DNA from: Paenibacillus radicis (ex Gao et al. 2016)
GTDB taxonomy: Bacteria; Bacillota; Bacilli; Paenibacillales; Paenibacillaceae
Length of the DNA stretch: 64,000 nucleotides
Direction: 5' to 3'
NCBI RefSeq assembly: GCF_014641555.1
Contig: NZ_BMHY01000005.1
Span: forward strand, 397,238 to 461,237
How positions within the stretch are numbered: the first letter of the stretch is position 1; every line of letters begins with the position of its first letter. The notes under the pieces were generated by a model that was not told where the DNA came from, searched no databases, and saw nothing but the letters and a program-made list of their open reading frames with translations. Of the stretch, positions 14,729 to 22,978 are shown piece by piece. Position numbers and translations under genes: made by a program.

Positions 14729-15355
14729 ATGAATAATACGGTATATCTTTACGTGTTTGATACGATGTCTGATTGGGAAGCAGGTTACTTAACTGCTGAA
14801 TTGAATTCGGGAAGATACTTCAGGCAGGGGCTGGCGCCCGCAAAAATAGTCACGGTAGGAATAGAAAAGATTCCAGTTACGACAATGGGCGGATTGAAAA
14901 TAATTCCAGATGTTAAGGTGGAGGAGTGCAGCATTAAAGATATCGATGCATTGATTTTGCCTGGTGGAAATACATGGACAGAAGCTATTCATGAGCCTAT
15001 ATTAAAAATTGCCGGGATGTGCATAGAGCAAGGAATAGTAGTTGGAGCCATTTGTGGTGCTACCTTGGGGCTTGCTGGAGCAGGATTGTTAGATTCACGT
15101 CCGCATACAAGCAATGATTTGGCCTATCTTAAACTGATTTGCCATTCTTATAAGGGTGAAGAGTATTACAAAGCGGAATGTTCTGTAACGGACGGGAAAT
15201 TGATCACTGCATCAGGAGTAGCGCCATTAGAATTTTCTGTTCATGTGTTAAAAGCGTTAGATGTATTTACTCCAGAATCATTAGACGCTTGGTATGGGCT
15301 AAATAAAACGCATGAGTCGAAGTATTTCTATGAGTTAATGAACTCCATCCAATGA
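14729..15355 (+). CDS. DJ-1/PfpI family protein
   Basis: A 208-residue cytoplasmic protein of the class I glutamine-amidotransferase-like (DJ-1/PfpI) superfamily. The nucleophile elbow is AICGATLGLA (Cys near 108), preceded by the conserved LILPGG and followed by an RPHTSN stretch. Family members include YdeA-like putative proteases, chaperones and isonitrile hydratases, so the exact activity is open. GAGGAGCG lies 6-9 bases upstream of the ATG. It forms a single-gene unit between two terminators. Confidence 0.8.
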   Translation: MNNTVYLYVFDTMSDWEAGYLTAELNSGRYFRQGLAPAKIVTVGIEKIPVTTMGGLKIIPDVKVEECSIKDIDALILPGGNTWTEAIHEPILKIAGMCIEQGIVVGAICGATLGLAGAGLLDSRPHTSNDLAYLKLICHSYKGEEYYKAECSVTDGKLITASGVAPLEFSVHVLKALDVFTPESLDAWYGLNKTHESKYFYELMNSIQ

Positions 15356-15392
15356 GCTATAACCGGATAGTGACCTAAAAGAACATAAAGAT

Positions 15393-15424
15393 GACGCCAG
15401 GATATCCTGAGCGTCTATTTTATT
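15393..15424 (+). terminator. Terminator of the DJ-1 gene
   Basis: GACGC-CAGGATATCCTG-A-GCGTC stem followed by TATTTTATT. Confidence 0.65.
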
Positions 15425-15448
15425 CCATAATAAGCATCAAAAAAATCA

Positions 15449-15474
15449 TAAATGTCATATATTATTGTCGGTTT
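15449..15474 (+). promoter_or_regulatory. Possible sigma-D flagellar promoter
   Basis: TAAA (15449-15452), 14 bases, then GTCGGTTT (15467-15474), which partly matches the sigma-D consensus TAAA-N15-GCCGATAT. The position, about 70 bases before the flagellin start, fits. Confidence 0.35.
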
Positions 15475-15544
15475 TTAGGAGAATATGTTATGGTAGTAGT
15501 GGGTAATCATGACAATCATTAATTTCTTTTACAAGGAGCCGATT

Positions 15545-17359
15545 ATGAGAATCACCCATAACATATCCGCATTAAATGCTGACAATATATTGAAGAAAAA
15601 TAATGAAAAATTGTCCAAATCATCGGAAAAGCTGGCTTCGGGCTTGCGTATCAATAGAGCTGCTGACGATGCAGCGGGTCTATCGATTTCGGAGTCAATG
15701 AGAGGGCAGATTCGAGGGCTGCAACAGGCAGAACGTAACGTACAGGATGGCATATCGGTCGTTCAGACCGCCGATGGCGGTATGCAGGAAATTTCGAACA
15801 TTATTGCCCGGCAGAAGGAGCTGCTCGTTCAGGGGATGAACGGCACTTATTCCGATCAGGACAAGCAGATGATCGAACTAGAAATACGCCAGCTTAATGA
15901 GGCAATTGATAGTATTGCAGAGTCGAACACGTTTAACACAATCAATCTTCTCGCCCGCAGCGATTATCAGATCTATGCGGACCGTTCGAGTACCGATACG
16001 ACAATGAACATCAGCGATCCGCCGACCGATATTTACATTTCGAAAAGCCCAATTTACGCACCCGCAGGGACGCCAGGGACACCGCGTCAAAAAACTAGGG
16101 ACGTAGATACGACCACGACGACCCAGACCTACTCCAGCACAAGTCAAACGACGCCTAAAGTATTTCCGGATGGAAGAGAAGGCTATAACGATTATAAGGT
16201 CGATACTCAAACGACTACCAAAACGGATACGAATACGAAGGTTTATGAAACGACGGCCCCTACAACGAACCCCGTTTATACGGACCCGGCTTATTGGTAT
16301 ACCGTAGGAAGAAATGATACCTATTTTGGCTCAGCGCATCATTCGCAATTGTATGGGAATATGGTTGAGAATATTGAAGTTGACGGAGTTTCAAGAGCGT
16401 TGGAATATGGGAGCAGAACAAATCCCGGAACGGTTCCGGCAGTTGATCATTTTGTTTTTCCCAATACAGACATATCCGTAACCAGATACCGGACGATAAA
16501 TGCAGACAATTCGATCGAAATTAGATATGAAATGAAAAATAACGGGACAACGGATTCAACCGTTAATATGAGCAACAGCTTGAATCCGCCTAAAAACGCA
16601 GTGATGTTTGACGATACAGGAAATCCTCTCCCGCCAGGCAATCATGTCATCTCACCGGTGTCCGGTAACGTCTTCCATATGGAAGGTGAAGAAGCGAATG
16701 CGAGTGTTGAATTTGATGATGGACTCGGACTTGCAGCGCCAACAGGGCTCACCATTAATAATACGGTGCCAGGGGAGCCGCAAATTAATTTCAATTGGGA
16801 GTACAATTTGGCACAAGGCCAGAGTATGACCATTGGATTTAAGTACGGTCCACTATCGCTATCGCCCAATATTGATGTCCTGGAGCATACAACGGAAACG
16901 GAGGTAACCAAGCATATTGAATCCGAGGTTGTGACAGACATTACCGATATAGACTATGCCCCTCCGCAACTTGTCATTCAGGCGGGAACGAAAGCGCACG
17001 AAACCATCGAAATCCCTTTATTCAATGTCAAAGCTAGCGGTCTAGGGATATCGAATATCGGATTACTGCCGCCATCAATCCCTGCGCAATCACTTGCTCA
17101 GACAGAAGGTGCTCTAGCTAAAATAAGCAATGTCCGGGCGATCCATGGCTCCTTGCATAATCGAATGGAGCATACGATGAACAATGCAGCAAATTATTAT
17201 GAAAATTTAGCAGCTGCAGAGTCGAGAATTCGGGATACGGATATAGCTAAAGAAATGGTTAATAACACGTTGTCCAACATTGTATCTCAATCCGCGCAAG
17301 CCATGCTGGCTCAAGCGAACAACAATCCGCAAGCAATTCTGCAATTGATGAAAAGCTAA
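15545..17359 (+). CDS. Flagellin with large central insert
   Basis: A 604-residue flagellin. The N-terminal D0/D1 part (about 1-145) has the canonical MRITHNISALNADN start, SSEKLASGLRINRAADDAAG and SNTFN motifs; the C-terminal part (about 525-604) has LAAAESRIRDTDIAKEM and ends QAILQLMKS. Between them lies about 380 residues rich in Thr, Pro and Asn with long Thr/Gln tracts, forming the exposed D2/D3 domains of the filament. Bacillus flagellins are usually 270-400 residues long, so this is a long form. The start is the ATG at 15545 with AAGGAGCC upstream. No other flagellar assembly gene is nearby, so it is a solitary, perhaps accessory, flagellin. Confidence 0.9.
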   Translation: MRITHNISALNADNILKKNNEKLSKSSEKLASGLRINRAADDAAGLSISESMRGQIRGLQQAERNVQDGISVVQTADGGMQEISNIIARQKELLVQGMNGTYSDQDKQMIELEIRQLNEAIDSIAESNTFNTINLLARSDYQIYADRSSTDTTMNISDPPTDIYISKSPIYAPAGTPGTPRQKTRDVDTTTTTQTYSSTSQTTPKVFPDGREGYNDYKVDTQTTTKTDTNTKVYETTAPTTNPVYTDPAYWYTVGRNDTYFGSAHHSQLYGNMVENIEVDGVSRALEYGSRTNPGTVPAVDHFVFPNTDISVTRYRTINADNSIEIRYEMKNNGTTDSTVNMSNSLNPPKNAVMFDDTGNPLPPGNHVISPVSGNVFHMEGEEANASVEFDDGLGLAAPTGLTINNTVPGEPQINFNWEYNLAQGQSMTIGFKYGPLSLSPNIDVLEHTTETEVTKHIESEVVTDITDIDYAPPQLVIQAGTKAHETIEIPLFNVKASGLGISNIGLLPPSIPAQSLAQTEGALAKISNVRAIHGSLHNRMEHTMNNAANYYENLAAAESRIRDTDIAKEMVNNTLSNIVSQSAQAMLAQANNNPQAILQLMKS

Positions 17360-17369
17360 GACTGACCTG

Positions 17370-17396
17370 AACCTGCCTGAATGGGCAGGTTTTTTA
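17370..17396 (+). terminator. Flagellin terminator
   Basis: ACCTGCC / GGGCAGGT stem with a TTTTTT tail. Confidence 0.8.
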
Positions 17397-17417
17397 GTAT
17401 GGACGCATGGCGGTTGA

Positions 17418-18008
17418 TTATCCCCAAATACACTCCACTTCAATAAGCTTTAGCCGGTCGAAGCTTAACTTATAAATATCTGGCATGTCCAGCTGTCTCC
17501 AGAATTCGAAATCGAATCTGTTGTCCAAGGCATTCATAATTAAAACCATAATATTGCCATGCGTCCCGATTGCTATATTCTCACCTTCGTATCGTTCCAG
17601 TACTTTATGGAGCGCTCGAACTCCTCTCTTCTGGGCAATAAGGTTGGATTCTCCTCCTTCCCAGGAAAAAGAAGGATCTGCCCACACCTTTTCTATGGCA
17701 TGGTTAAAGTCATCGACAGGTTTAGCAGATAATAATCGTTCTTTAAATTCCTCTTCTATGACGATATTAAGACCATGTATTGCAGCTAACCCTTGAACCG
17801 TTTGAATGGCTCTTTTATAGGGGCTTGAAAGAACGACAGCAATCTTTTCGTTTTTCAGTATGTCCGTAACTTTAAGGGCATCCTCTATTCCTCGCTCAGA
17901 TAAGGATCTATTCAATTCGTCAATAGAATAAGCAGAATGAGCATGCCGAACAAAATAAAGAGTAGTAACCAACGAAGTCACCGACCAATCGATATAGGAT
18001 GTAACCAT
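17418..18008 (-). CDS. Histidine phosphatase (phosphoglycerate-mutase-like)
   Basis: A 196-residue member of the histidine phosphatase superfamily. The catalytic motif FVRHAHS (His near 20) and the downstream LSSPYKRAIQT motif (second Arg) are present, and the second catalytic His lies in AIGTHGNIM. Members include phosphoglycerate mutases, alpha-ribazole phosphatases and regulators; the substrate is not predictable. The start is uncertain: the ATG at 18008 has no clear ribosome site, and the real start may be a few codons inside. Confidence 0.8.
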   Translation of the reverse strand: MVTSYIDWSVTSLVTTLYFVRHAHSAYSIDELNRSLSERGIEDALKVTDILKNEKIAVVLSSPYKRAIQTVQGLAAIHGLNIVIEEEFKERLLSAKPVDDFNHAIEKVWADPSFSWEGGESNLIAQKRGVRALHKVLERYEGENIAIGTHGNIMVLIMNALDNRFDFEFWRQLDMPDIYKLSFDRLKLIEVECIWG

Positions 18009-18079
18009 ATTTTAATTTATTTATAAAAGTATTGTATCGCTAGTCGAAAATAAACATTTTTATCACAAGTAGAGTTTTG

Positions 18080-18167
18080 TATAATAAATCATAGAGGGAC
18101 TGGTAACATGCCCCCTGTTGCTGCGCAAATACATAACAAGCCATTGCGACCAGCTGGCTTGTTTTTT
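18080..18167 (+). terminator. Short leader or small-RNA unit with terminator
   Basis: TATAAT at 18080-18085 could be a -10 element. About 50 bases later AACAAGCCA / TGGCTTGTT (18135-18163) and seven T form a clear terminator. Together they would give a transcript of about 75 nt ending 55 bases before the response-regulator start: a small RNA, an attenuated leader, or just the end of an unseen unit. Confidence 0.5.
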
Positions 18168-18221
18168 TATGCATACGGTGTTCGAAATTGTCTACGCAAA
18201 TAGAAAGAGGTGCGGTTGCAG

Positions 18222-18914
18222 ATGGAAACGATCCTGTTGGTAGATGATGAGCAGGAAATTATAAAGCTGATGGAGCTCTATTTAACGAATGAAGGCTATC
18301 GGCTGCTTAAAGCGTCTGATGGCTTGGAAGCGTTGGAGCAGCTGCGTCATAATCATATCGATCTGATTATTCTGGACGTCATGATGCCGCGGATGGATGG
18401 CCTGGAGGCTTGCATGAAAATTCGCGAGGAGCATCATATTCCGATTATTATGTTGTCGGCCAAAAGCCAGGATATCGATAAAATCGCCGGGCTTAGCATT
18501 GGGGCAGACGATTATGTGGCCAAGCCGTTCAGCCCGTTGGTGCTGGTGGCGAGGGTGAAATCGCAGCTGCGACGCTATAAAAGATTCAAGGGAGCCGAGG
18601 CTAAAAATGCCGATGAAATCATCATCGACGATCTCGTCATTAATACGGCTATGCATACGGTATTCGTCGACCAGCAGGAGGTTAAGCTGACACCGCGTGA
18701 ATTCGCGATTTTGCATCTGTTGGCTATTAACCGAGGCATCGTACTTAGTATGGATAGAATTTACGAAGCCGTATGGAATGAGCCGTTCATGGAGTCGAAA
18801 AATACGGTTATGGTCCATATTCGCAAGCTGCGGGAGAAGATTGAGAAAAACGCACAAACCCCGAAATTCATCAAGACGGTATGGGGCATCGGTTACAAAA
18901 TGGAATCGCTATAG
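18222..18914 (+). CDS. OmpR-family response regulator
   Basis: A 230-residue two-component regulator. The receiver domain (1-118) has the acidic pair DD at 8-9, phospho-acceptor Asp 52 (LDVMMP), Thr/Ser in MLSAKS and Lys in AKPFSP. The C-terminal winged helix (about 130-228) has the OmpR-type LTPREFAILHLLA and TVWGIGYKM. The ATG at 18222 is preferred; an in-frame GTG at 18210 overlaps the AAAGAGG ribosome site. It is followed 21 bases later by its histidine kinase, and a tandem-repeat operator lies before the deacetylase gene downstream. Confidence 0.9.
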   Translation: METILLVDDEQEIIKLMELYLTNEGYRLLKASDGLEALEQLRHNHIDLIILDVMMPRMDGLEACMKIREEHHIPIIMLSAKSQDIDKIAGLSIGADDYVAKPFSPLVLVARVKSQLRRYKRFKGAEAKNADEIIIDDLVINTAMHTVFVDQQEVKLTPREFAILHLLAINRGIVLSMDRIYEAVWNEPFMESKNTVMVHIRKLREKIEKNAQTPKFIKTVWGIGYKMESL

Positions 18915-18935
18915 AACGAAAGGGCGGCGATTAAC

Positions 18936-20303
18936 GTGGACGTACAGCGGAAAAGAATTCTGCTGCTTATTGGGGCTGTTGCGGCCTTTATAATCGTGCT
19001 GGTGGGGCGGGCCGTCTTATCCGTACTTATTCAGATCGAGCCCTATGATTACCCGCTCATTTGGATGGTGGAGCATATCGGTTCAGGGCCGATTATGCTT
19101 GTAACTGGTTTGCTGCTCTTTGCCATCTTTTATTTCGGGATGCGTGACCGGATGCGTAACAGCAAGCAGAGAACCTCCAAGGCTGAACGGGAGCTGGAAC
19201 AGCTAGAGGCAAGAGGGAGCGGGACAGGACTATTTCGGACGCTGCGGTGGAGGTTTTTGCTCATTTTCATCGTCAGCATGGTTATAACCGGATGCCTGCT
19301 CGTCATCGGGCATGCTTTTATTTCTTATCTGATTTTTAAAGATCCGCATAACCCGGGTTTAAAATGGATCATTAACAACGTCGGCTCGCCCATATTAATG
19401 ACGATTAGCGGAATTCTGCTGTTTTTTATCGTGTTTTATTTGACGACAAGCTCGATGATCGGTTACTTGAAGCAGATTACGACAGGCTTGCAGGAGATTG
19501 CCAAAGGACAGTTGGATCATTCCATTCCGGTGAAAACGACGGATGAGCTTGGACTGCTGGCCCATAATATCAACCGGATGAGCCGGCAGCTCAGCCTCTC
19601 AATCGAAGAGGAGCGTAACGCCGAGAAGGCGAAAAACGATCTGATTACCGGCGTATCCCACGACTTGCGCACCCCGCTCACTTCTATACTGGGTTTCCTG
19701 GAAGCCATCGAAGACGACCGCTATAAGGATGAGGTCGAGCTGCGTTACTACGTCAATATTGCCCATGAAAAATCACGCGGACTGAAGCGTCTGATCGATG
19801 ATCTGTTTGAATATACCAAATACAATAATCAAGATGAGCTGGATATTAGGGAGCTGGACCTGATTGGCTTCCTTCGCCAGTTGGCTGAGGAATTTGTGCC
19901 CAGTCTGACCAAAGCGGACATGGTTTGCCGAATTGATGCGCCGGACGGAGCGATGTTAATTGCTGCGGATGGAGAAAGTCTCGTACGTGCTTTCGAGAAT
20001 CTTATAGCCAACGCTATTAATTACGGCTCGCAGGGCAAATATCTCGATATCCGCGTTTCAATGGAAGACCAGCAGGCGATCGTCGCTTTCGCCAATTACG
20101 GGGAACCGATTCCGAAACAGGAATTGCCGCGCCTATTTGAGCGCTTTTACCGGGTGGAGCAGTCACGCTCCAAGCATACGGGCGGAAGCGGTCTTGGACT
20201 GGCGATCGTGAAAAGCATCGTCGAACGGCATCAAGGCTCTATTTCGGTTCGAAGCAGCAAGAAGGAGACGGTGTTCGAAATTCGGCTGCCGCTCCAACCT
20301 TAA
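18936..20303 (+). CDS. Sensor histidine kinase with duplicated membrane unit
   Basis: A 455-residue membrane kinase partnered with the preceding regulator. Two membrane units of about 70 residues each (about 4-72 and 103-172) look like an internal duplication: both read as helix, acidic/Pro loop, W(M/I)-(V/N)G(S)-P helix with LLLF-IFY / LLFF-IVFY endings. A HAMP-like linker (about 172-225), the HisKA box SHDLRTPLTS (His 242) and a HATPase domain with N-box ENLIANAINYG and G-box GGSGLGLAIV follow. The start is GTG. The extracytoplasmic loops are very short, so it probably senses a signal within the membrane. Confidence 0.88.
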   Translation: MDVQRKRILLLIGAVAAFIIVLVGRAVLSVLIQIEPYDYPLIWMVEHIGSGPIMLVTGLLLFAIFYFGMRDRMRNSKQRTSKAERELEQLEARGSGTGLFRTLRWRFLLIFIVSMVITGCLLVIGHAFISYLIFKDPHNPGLKWIINNVGSPILMTISGILLFFIVFYLTTSSMIGYLKQITTGLQEIAKGQLDHSIPVKTTDELGLLAHNINRMSRQLSLSIEEERNAEKAKNDLITGVSHDLRTPLTSILGFLEAIEDDRYKDEVELRYYVNIAHEKSRGLKRLIDDLFEYTKYNNQDELDIRELDLIGFLRQLAEEFVPSLTKADMVCRIDAPDGAMLIAADGESLVRAFENLIANAINYGSQGKYLDIRVSMEDQQAIVAFANYGEPIPKQELPRLFERFYRVEQSRSKHTGGSGLGLAIVKSIVERHQGSISVRSSKKETVFEIRLPLQP

Positions 20304-20375
20304 ACCCGTTTAAGCGAACGTTAAGGATTTGATAAGCTTTTCCGCCGGAAGGCGTTAAGAAGCGCCCTCTATACT
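20300..20375 (+). promoter_or_regulatory. Tandem TTAAG repeats and promoter of the deacetylase gene
   Basis: TTAAA (20300), TTAAG (20310), TTAAG (20321) and ATAAG (20332) are direct repeats with 10-11 bp period; a fifth TTAAG lies at 20355. A -10 element TATACT is at 20370-20375 and no good -35 is visible. Direct pentamer or hexamer repeats at 11 bp are the usual binding pattern of OmpR-family regulators, so the neighbouring regulator is the likely activator. Confidence 0.5.
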
Positions 20376-20410
20376 TATCCCTATCGATAAGAAATAGAGG
20401 GGGCTTTATT

Positions 20411-21595
20411 TTGTTTAAAATTCGTCATGTCTTATTACTGCTAGTGCTGTTAGTTGGTCTTCTGAGCGCATGCCAGCAGACATCCAATCCGTCAACGGAG
20501 GTAGGCTTTGTCGTCAATGGCGTGAAGCTGGCGGAGCCGCCGGCTGTAACGATGAAAGACGGACAAATGCTGGTGTCTTCAGCGTTTATTGAACAGCATT
20601 TTCAGAAAAAGATTGAAGCAGTGGCCGCCTCTGCAGAAACGGGCAGCAGTTCGGTCTACTATTCCAACAAAGTTGCCGTATTGATGTACCATGATATCGG
20701 AACAAAGCCGGCATCCGGGACGAAGCAGCTTTCGAGCGAACGGTTTGAAAGCCAAATGTCGCTGCTGAAGGAGAATGGCTTCCATGTGATCGACATCGGG
20801 CAATATACGGAGTTCATAAGAAACGGAGGATCGGTTCCGGATAATGCTGTGCTGCTGACGTTTGACGACGGCTATGAAAGCTTCTACAACGTGGCCTATC
20901 CGGTGCTAAAGAAATACGAATATCCGGCTGTGAATTTCGTAATCGTATCGGCTATTGATAAGCGAACGGGTTTGGCTAAGCTGACCTGGGATCAGATGAG
21001 GGAGATGCAGAAGTCGGGCATGTCGTTTTACAGTCATACGTATGATTTGCATCATTACGGGGAAGCCGATGCGGACGGAGGGACGAAACCGCTAATGACC
21101 GTTCGTCTTTATAATAAGGAAACGGGGAAGACGGAGACTGATGCCGTTTATGTAAAGCGAATTGTCAATGATCTGGCTTTAGCGGAGAAGCGTTTGAAGG
21201 AGGAGCTGGGAAATGAACGGGGCATTTTAGCATTTCCATATGGTGCATTCAACGAAGAAGTGCTGAGAGAGCTGGAACCGCTCGGGGTTGAGCTTTCATT
21301 CACGGTGAAGGAAGGGTTGAATGCTGCCGGGCAGGTCAATGGCTTCCGTATGAATGGAGCGAAGGATGGCGAGACGGCAGAGCAGTTGATCGATAAACTG
21401 AAGCGCGGGGGGAAGTCTGCCATCGAAGGGGACGCGGTTGGCATCCGCATAGATGGTGAAGAAGCCGTGTTTACAGGCATGCTGTCAGTGAAAGAGGAAG
21501 AGGGACTGATGATTCCGCTGCGGGAATTTTGCAATAGCTATCAGATTGAAGTCCATTGGGACAATAAGAAAAAGCAGGTATCGCTGAGATCGTAG
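20411..21595 (+). CDS. Polysaccharide deacetylase lipoprotein
   Basis: A 394-residue lipoprotein. The signal peptide ends in the lipobox LLSAC (Cys 21), so it is anchored outside the membrane. The NodB catalytic domain (about 85-320) has the metal motif TFDDGY (150-155) and the second metal motif SHTYDLHH near 197. Short copper-amine-oxidase-like segments flank it (about 31-65 and 345-394, NGVKL... and MIPLREF...). The reaction is removal of acetyl groups from peptidoglycan or another wall polysaccharide. TTG start with AGAGGGGG 7 bases upstream. The position next to the two-component system suggests cell-wall stress response. Confidence 0.85.
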   Translation: MFKIRHVLLLLVLLVGLLSACQQTSNPSTEVGFVVNGVKLAEPPAVTMKDGQMLVSSAFIEQHFQKKIEAVAASAETGSSSVYYSNKVAVLMYHDIGTKPASGTKQLSSERFESQMSLLKENGFHVIDIGQYTEFIRNGGSVPDNAVLLTFDDGYESFYNVAYPVLKKYEYPAVNFVIVSAIDKRTGLAKLTWDQMREMQKSGMSFYSHTYDLHHYGEADADGGTKPLMTVRLYNKETGKTETDAVYVKRIVNDLALAEKRLKEELGNERGILAFPYGAFNEEVLRELEPLGVELSFTVKEGLNAAGQVNGFRMNGAKDGETAEQLIDKLKRGGKSAIEGDAVGIRIDGEEAVFTGMLSVKEEEGLMIPLREFCNSYQIEVHWDNKKKQVSLRS

Positions 21596-21634
21596 TATGG
21601 TGCAAAAGCAGCGTCACGGCTCCAGTCTAATACG

Positions 21635-21677
21635 AAAAAAAGGCGGGCGCCCCTGAGGGAAGCTCGCCTTCTGTTTT
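21635..21677. terminator. Bidirectional terminator
   Basis: AAAAAAAGGCGGGC ... GCTCGCCTT with T-rich sequence on both sides separates the convergent deacetylase and butanediol dehydrogenase genes. Confidence 0.75.
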
Positions 21678-21693
21678 TACCTTATAGCAGCGC

Positions 21694-22743
21694 TTATTCC
21701 GCTTTTACAAGTATCTTCACATGATTTTTCTCTTTCAGCAGAGCTTCAAAGCCCTCTCCCACCACATCGTCCAGCTTGATCCGTTTGGTGACCAATTTTT
21801 CAGCCGAGAAGTAGCCCTGCGCCATCAAGCTGATAACGGCTGGAAATACGTTTCGGTAGCCGATGATCCCTTTGATCGTCCGTTCCATCATGACTACGTT
21901 GTTAGGCTTAATAGATGCTTCCTTCTCGAAAATGCTGACGATCATCAGCTCGCCGCCGATTTTCGTCGAATTAAGCGCTTGTGTGAGGACAGGCGGTACG
22001 CCTGTGACCTCGTAGGCGACGTCGGCTCCGCCGTTCGTCCGTTTATGAATTTCATCCACCACATCATATTGTTGCGGGTCAATGACGATGGCGCCAAGCT
22101 CAGCCGCCTTTTGCTTACGTTCAGGGGACAGCTCGACGGCATAGATTTCGGCTGCGCCGGAAGCTTTCAAAGCTTCAATAACGAGCAGGCCGATTGGGCC
22201 AGCGCCGAATACGACTGCTTTATCGCCGACTTTAAGCTTGCTTTGACGAACAGCGTGGAGCGCAACAGCGGAAGGCTCGACAAGAGCGCCTTGCTCATAA
22301 GAAATGCTGTCCGGAATTTTGTGGACCATGTATTCTTCAGCAGCTACATATTCGGAGAAACCGCCGCCGCCTCCAGCAAGACCGAGGAAGCCCATTGTGG
22401 AACAAAGGTTGTAGTACCCGGCTTTGCAGGCATCGCATTTGCCGCAAGCATAAATAGGCTCTACAACGACGCGATCGCCAACACTTACTTTCGTTACGCC
22501 CTCGCCAATTTCGACGACTTGTCCGGAAAATTCATGCCCCATTACGATAGGGGCTTTTTCACCAGTGATGGGATGAGGGGCGTTCTCTGGAATGAAAATT
22601 GGGCCAGCTGTATATTCATGCAAGTCGCTGCCGCAAATGCCGCACCATTCGACTTTAATCTTTACTTTGCCAGGTTGAGCGGCGGGTTCTTCAATGTGAT
22701 CAAGACGCAAATCCTTCTGGCCATGCCATCTTAATGCTTTCAT
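21694..22743 (-). CDS. bdhA: 2,3-Butanediol dehydrogenase (zinc MDR family)
   Basis: A 349-residue cytoplasmic zinc alcohol dehydrogenase that interconverts acetoin and butanediol with NAD(H). Catalytic zinc ligands sit in EWCGICGSDLHEY (Cys 37) and GHEFSG, the structural zinc cluster in CGKCDACKAGYYNLC, and the Rossmann motif is FGAGPIGLL. The insertion PIFIPENAPHPITGEKAP after the first motif is typical of BdhA-like enzymes. ATG at 22743 with GGGAG 9 bases upstream. A perfect LacI-type operator lies about 70 bases upstream and a LacI-family gene is divergent, so local control of fermentation genes is likely. Sorbitol dehydrogenase-like activity is an alternative. Confidence 0.85.
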   Translation of the reverse strand: MKALRWHGQKDLRLDHIEEPAAQPGKVKIKVEWCGICGSDLHEYTAGPIFIPENAPHPITGEKAPIVMGHEFSGQVVEIGEGVTKVSVGDRVVVEPIYACGKCDACKAGYYNLCSTMGFLGLAGGGGGFSEYVAAEEYMVHKIPDSISYEQGALVEPSAVALHAVRQSKLKVGDKAVVFGAGPIGLLVIEALKASGAAEIYAVELSPERKQKAAELGAIVIDPQQYDVVDEIHKRTNGGADVAYEVTGVPPVLTQALNSTKIGGELMIVSIFEKEASIKPNNVVMMERTIKGIIGYRNVFPAVISLMAQGYFSAEKLVTKRIKLDDVVGEGFEALLKEKNHVKILVKAE

Positions 22744-22814
22744 CTCGTTCATCTCCCTGCAATATAGGAATGCAAATACGACACTTGTATTTTCGGAAAT
22801 ATACAAGTCATTTA

Positions 22815-22826
22815 GGAAACGTTTCC
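22815..22826. promoter_or_regulatory. LacI-family operator of bdhA
   Basis: GGAAACGTTTCC is a perfect palindrome with the central CG typical of LacI/CcpA sites. It lies between the divergent bdhA and LacI regulator genes. Confidence 0.65.
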
Positions 22827-22943
22827 GTAAAATACTATGTCACTAAATCGACAATTTGTCAACGGCGATGAGACATCGATAAAGCCATATTCAACATCAA
22901 AACCAGCTATGGTATACTGAAAAACAGTTCATGTAAATGATCG

Positions 22944-22957
22944 TGGAAACGATTTCG
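22944..22957. promoter_or_regulatory. cre/LacI-like site in the regulator leader
   Basis: TGGAAACGATTTCG matches the Bacillus cre pattern TGNAANCGNWWNCA at 13 of 14 positions. It overlaps the leader of the LacI gene just before the preferred start, consistent with autoregulation or CcpA control. Confidence 0.5.
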
Positions 22958-22978
22958 ATCAGTTGGGAAGTGCTGGAT

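Noticed and set aside
251..17396. Near-identical terminator hairpins at 251, 4577 and 17370 as a mobile repeat family
   Set aside because: Only the short AGACCTG/CAGGTCT-type stems are shared and flanks differ; convergent or locally copied terminators explain it.
21721..22734. 337-codon plus-strand frame opposite bdhA
   Set aside because: The minus strand encodes a clear zinc dehydrogenase; the opposite frame has no domain and no ribosome site.
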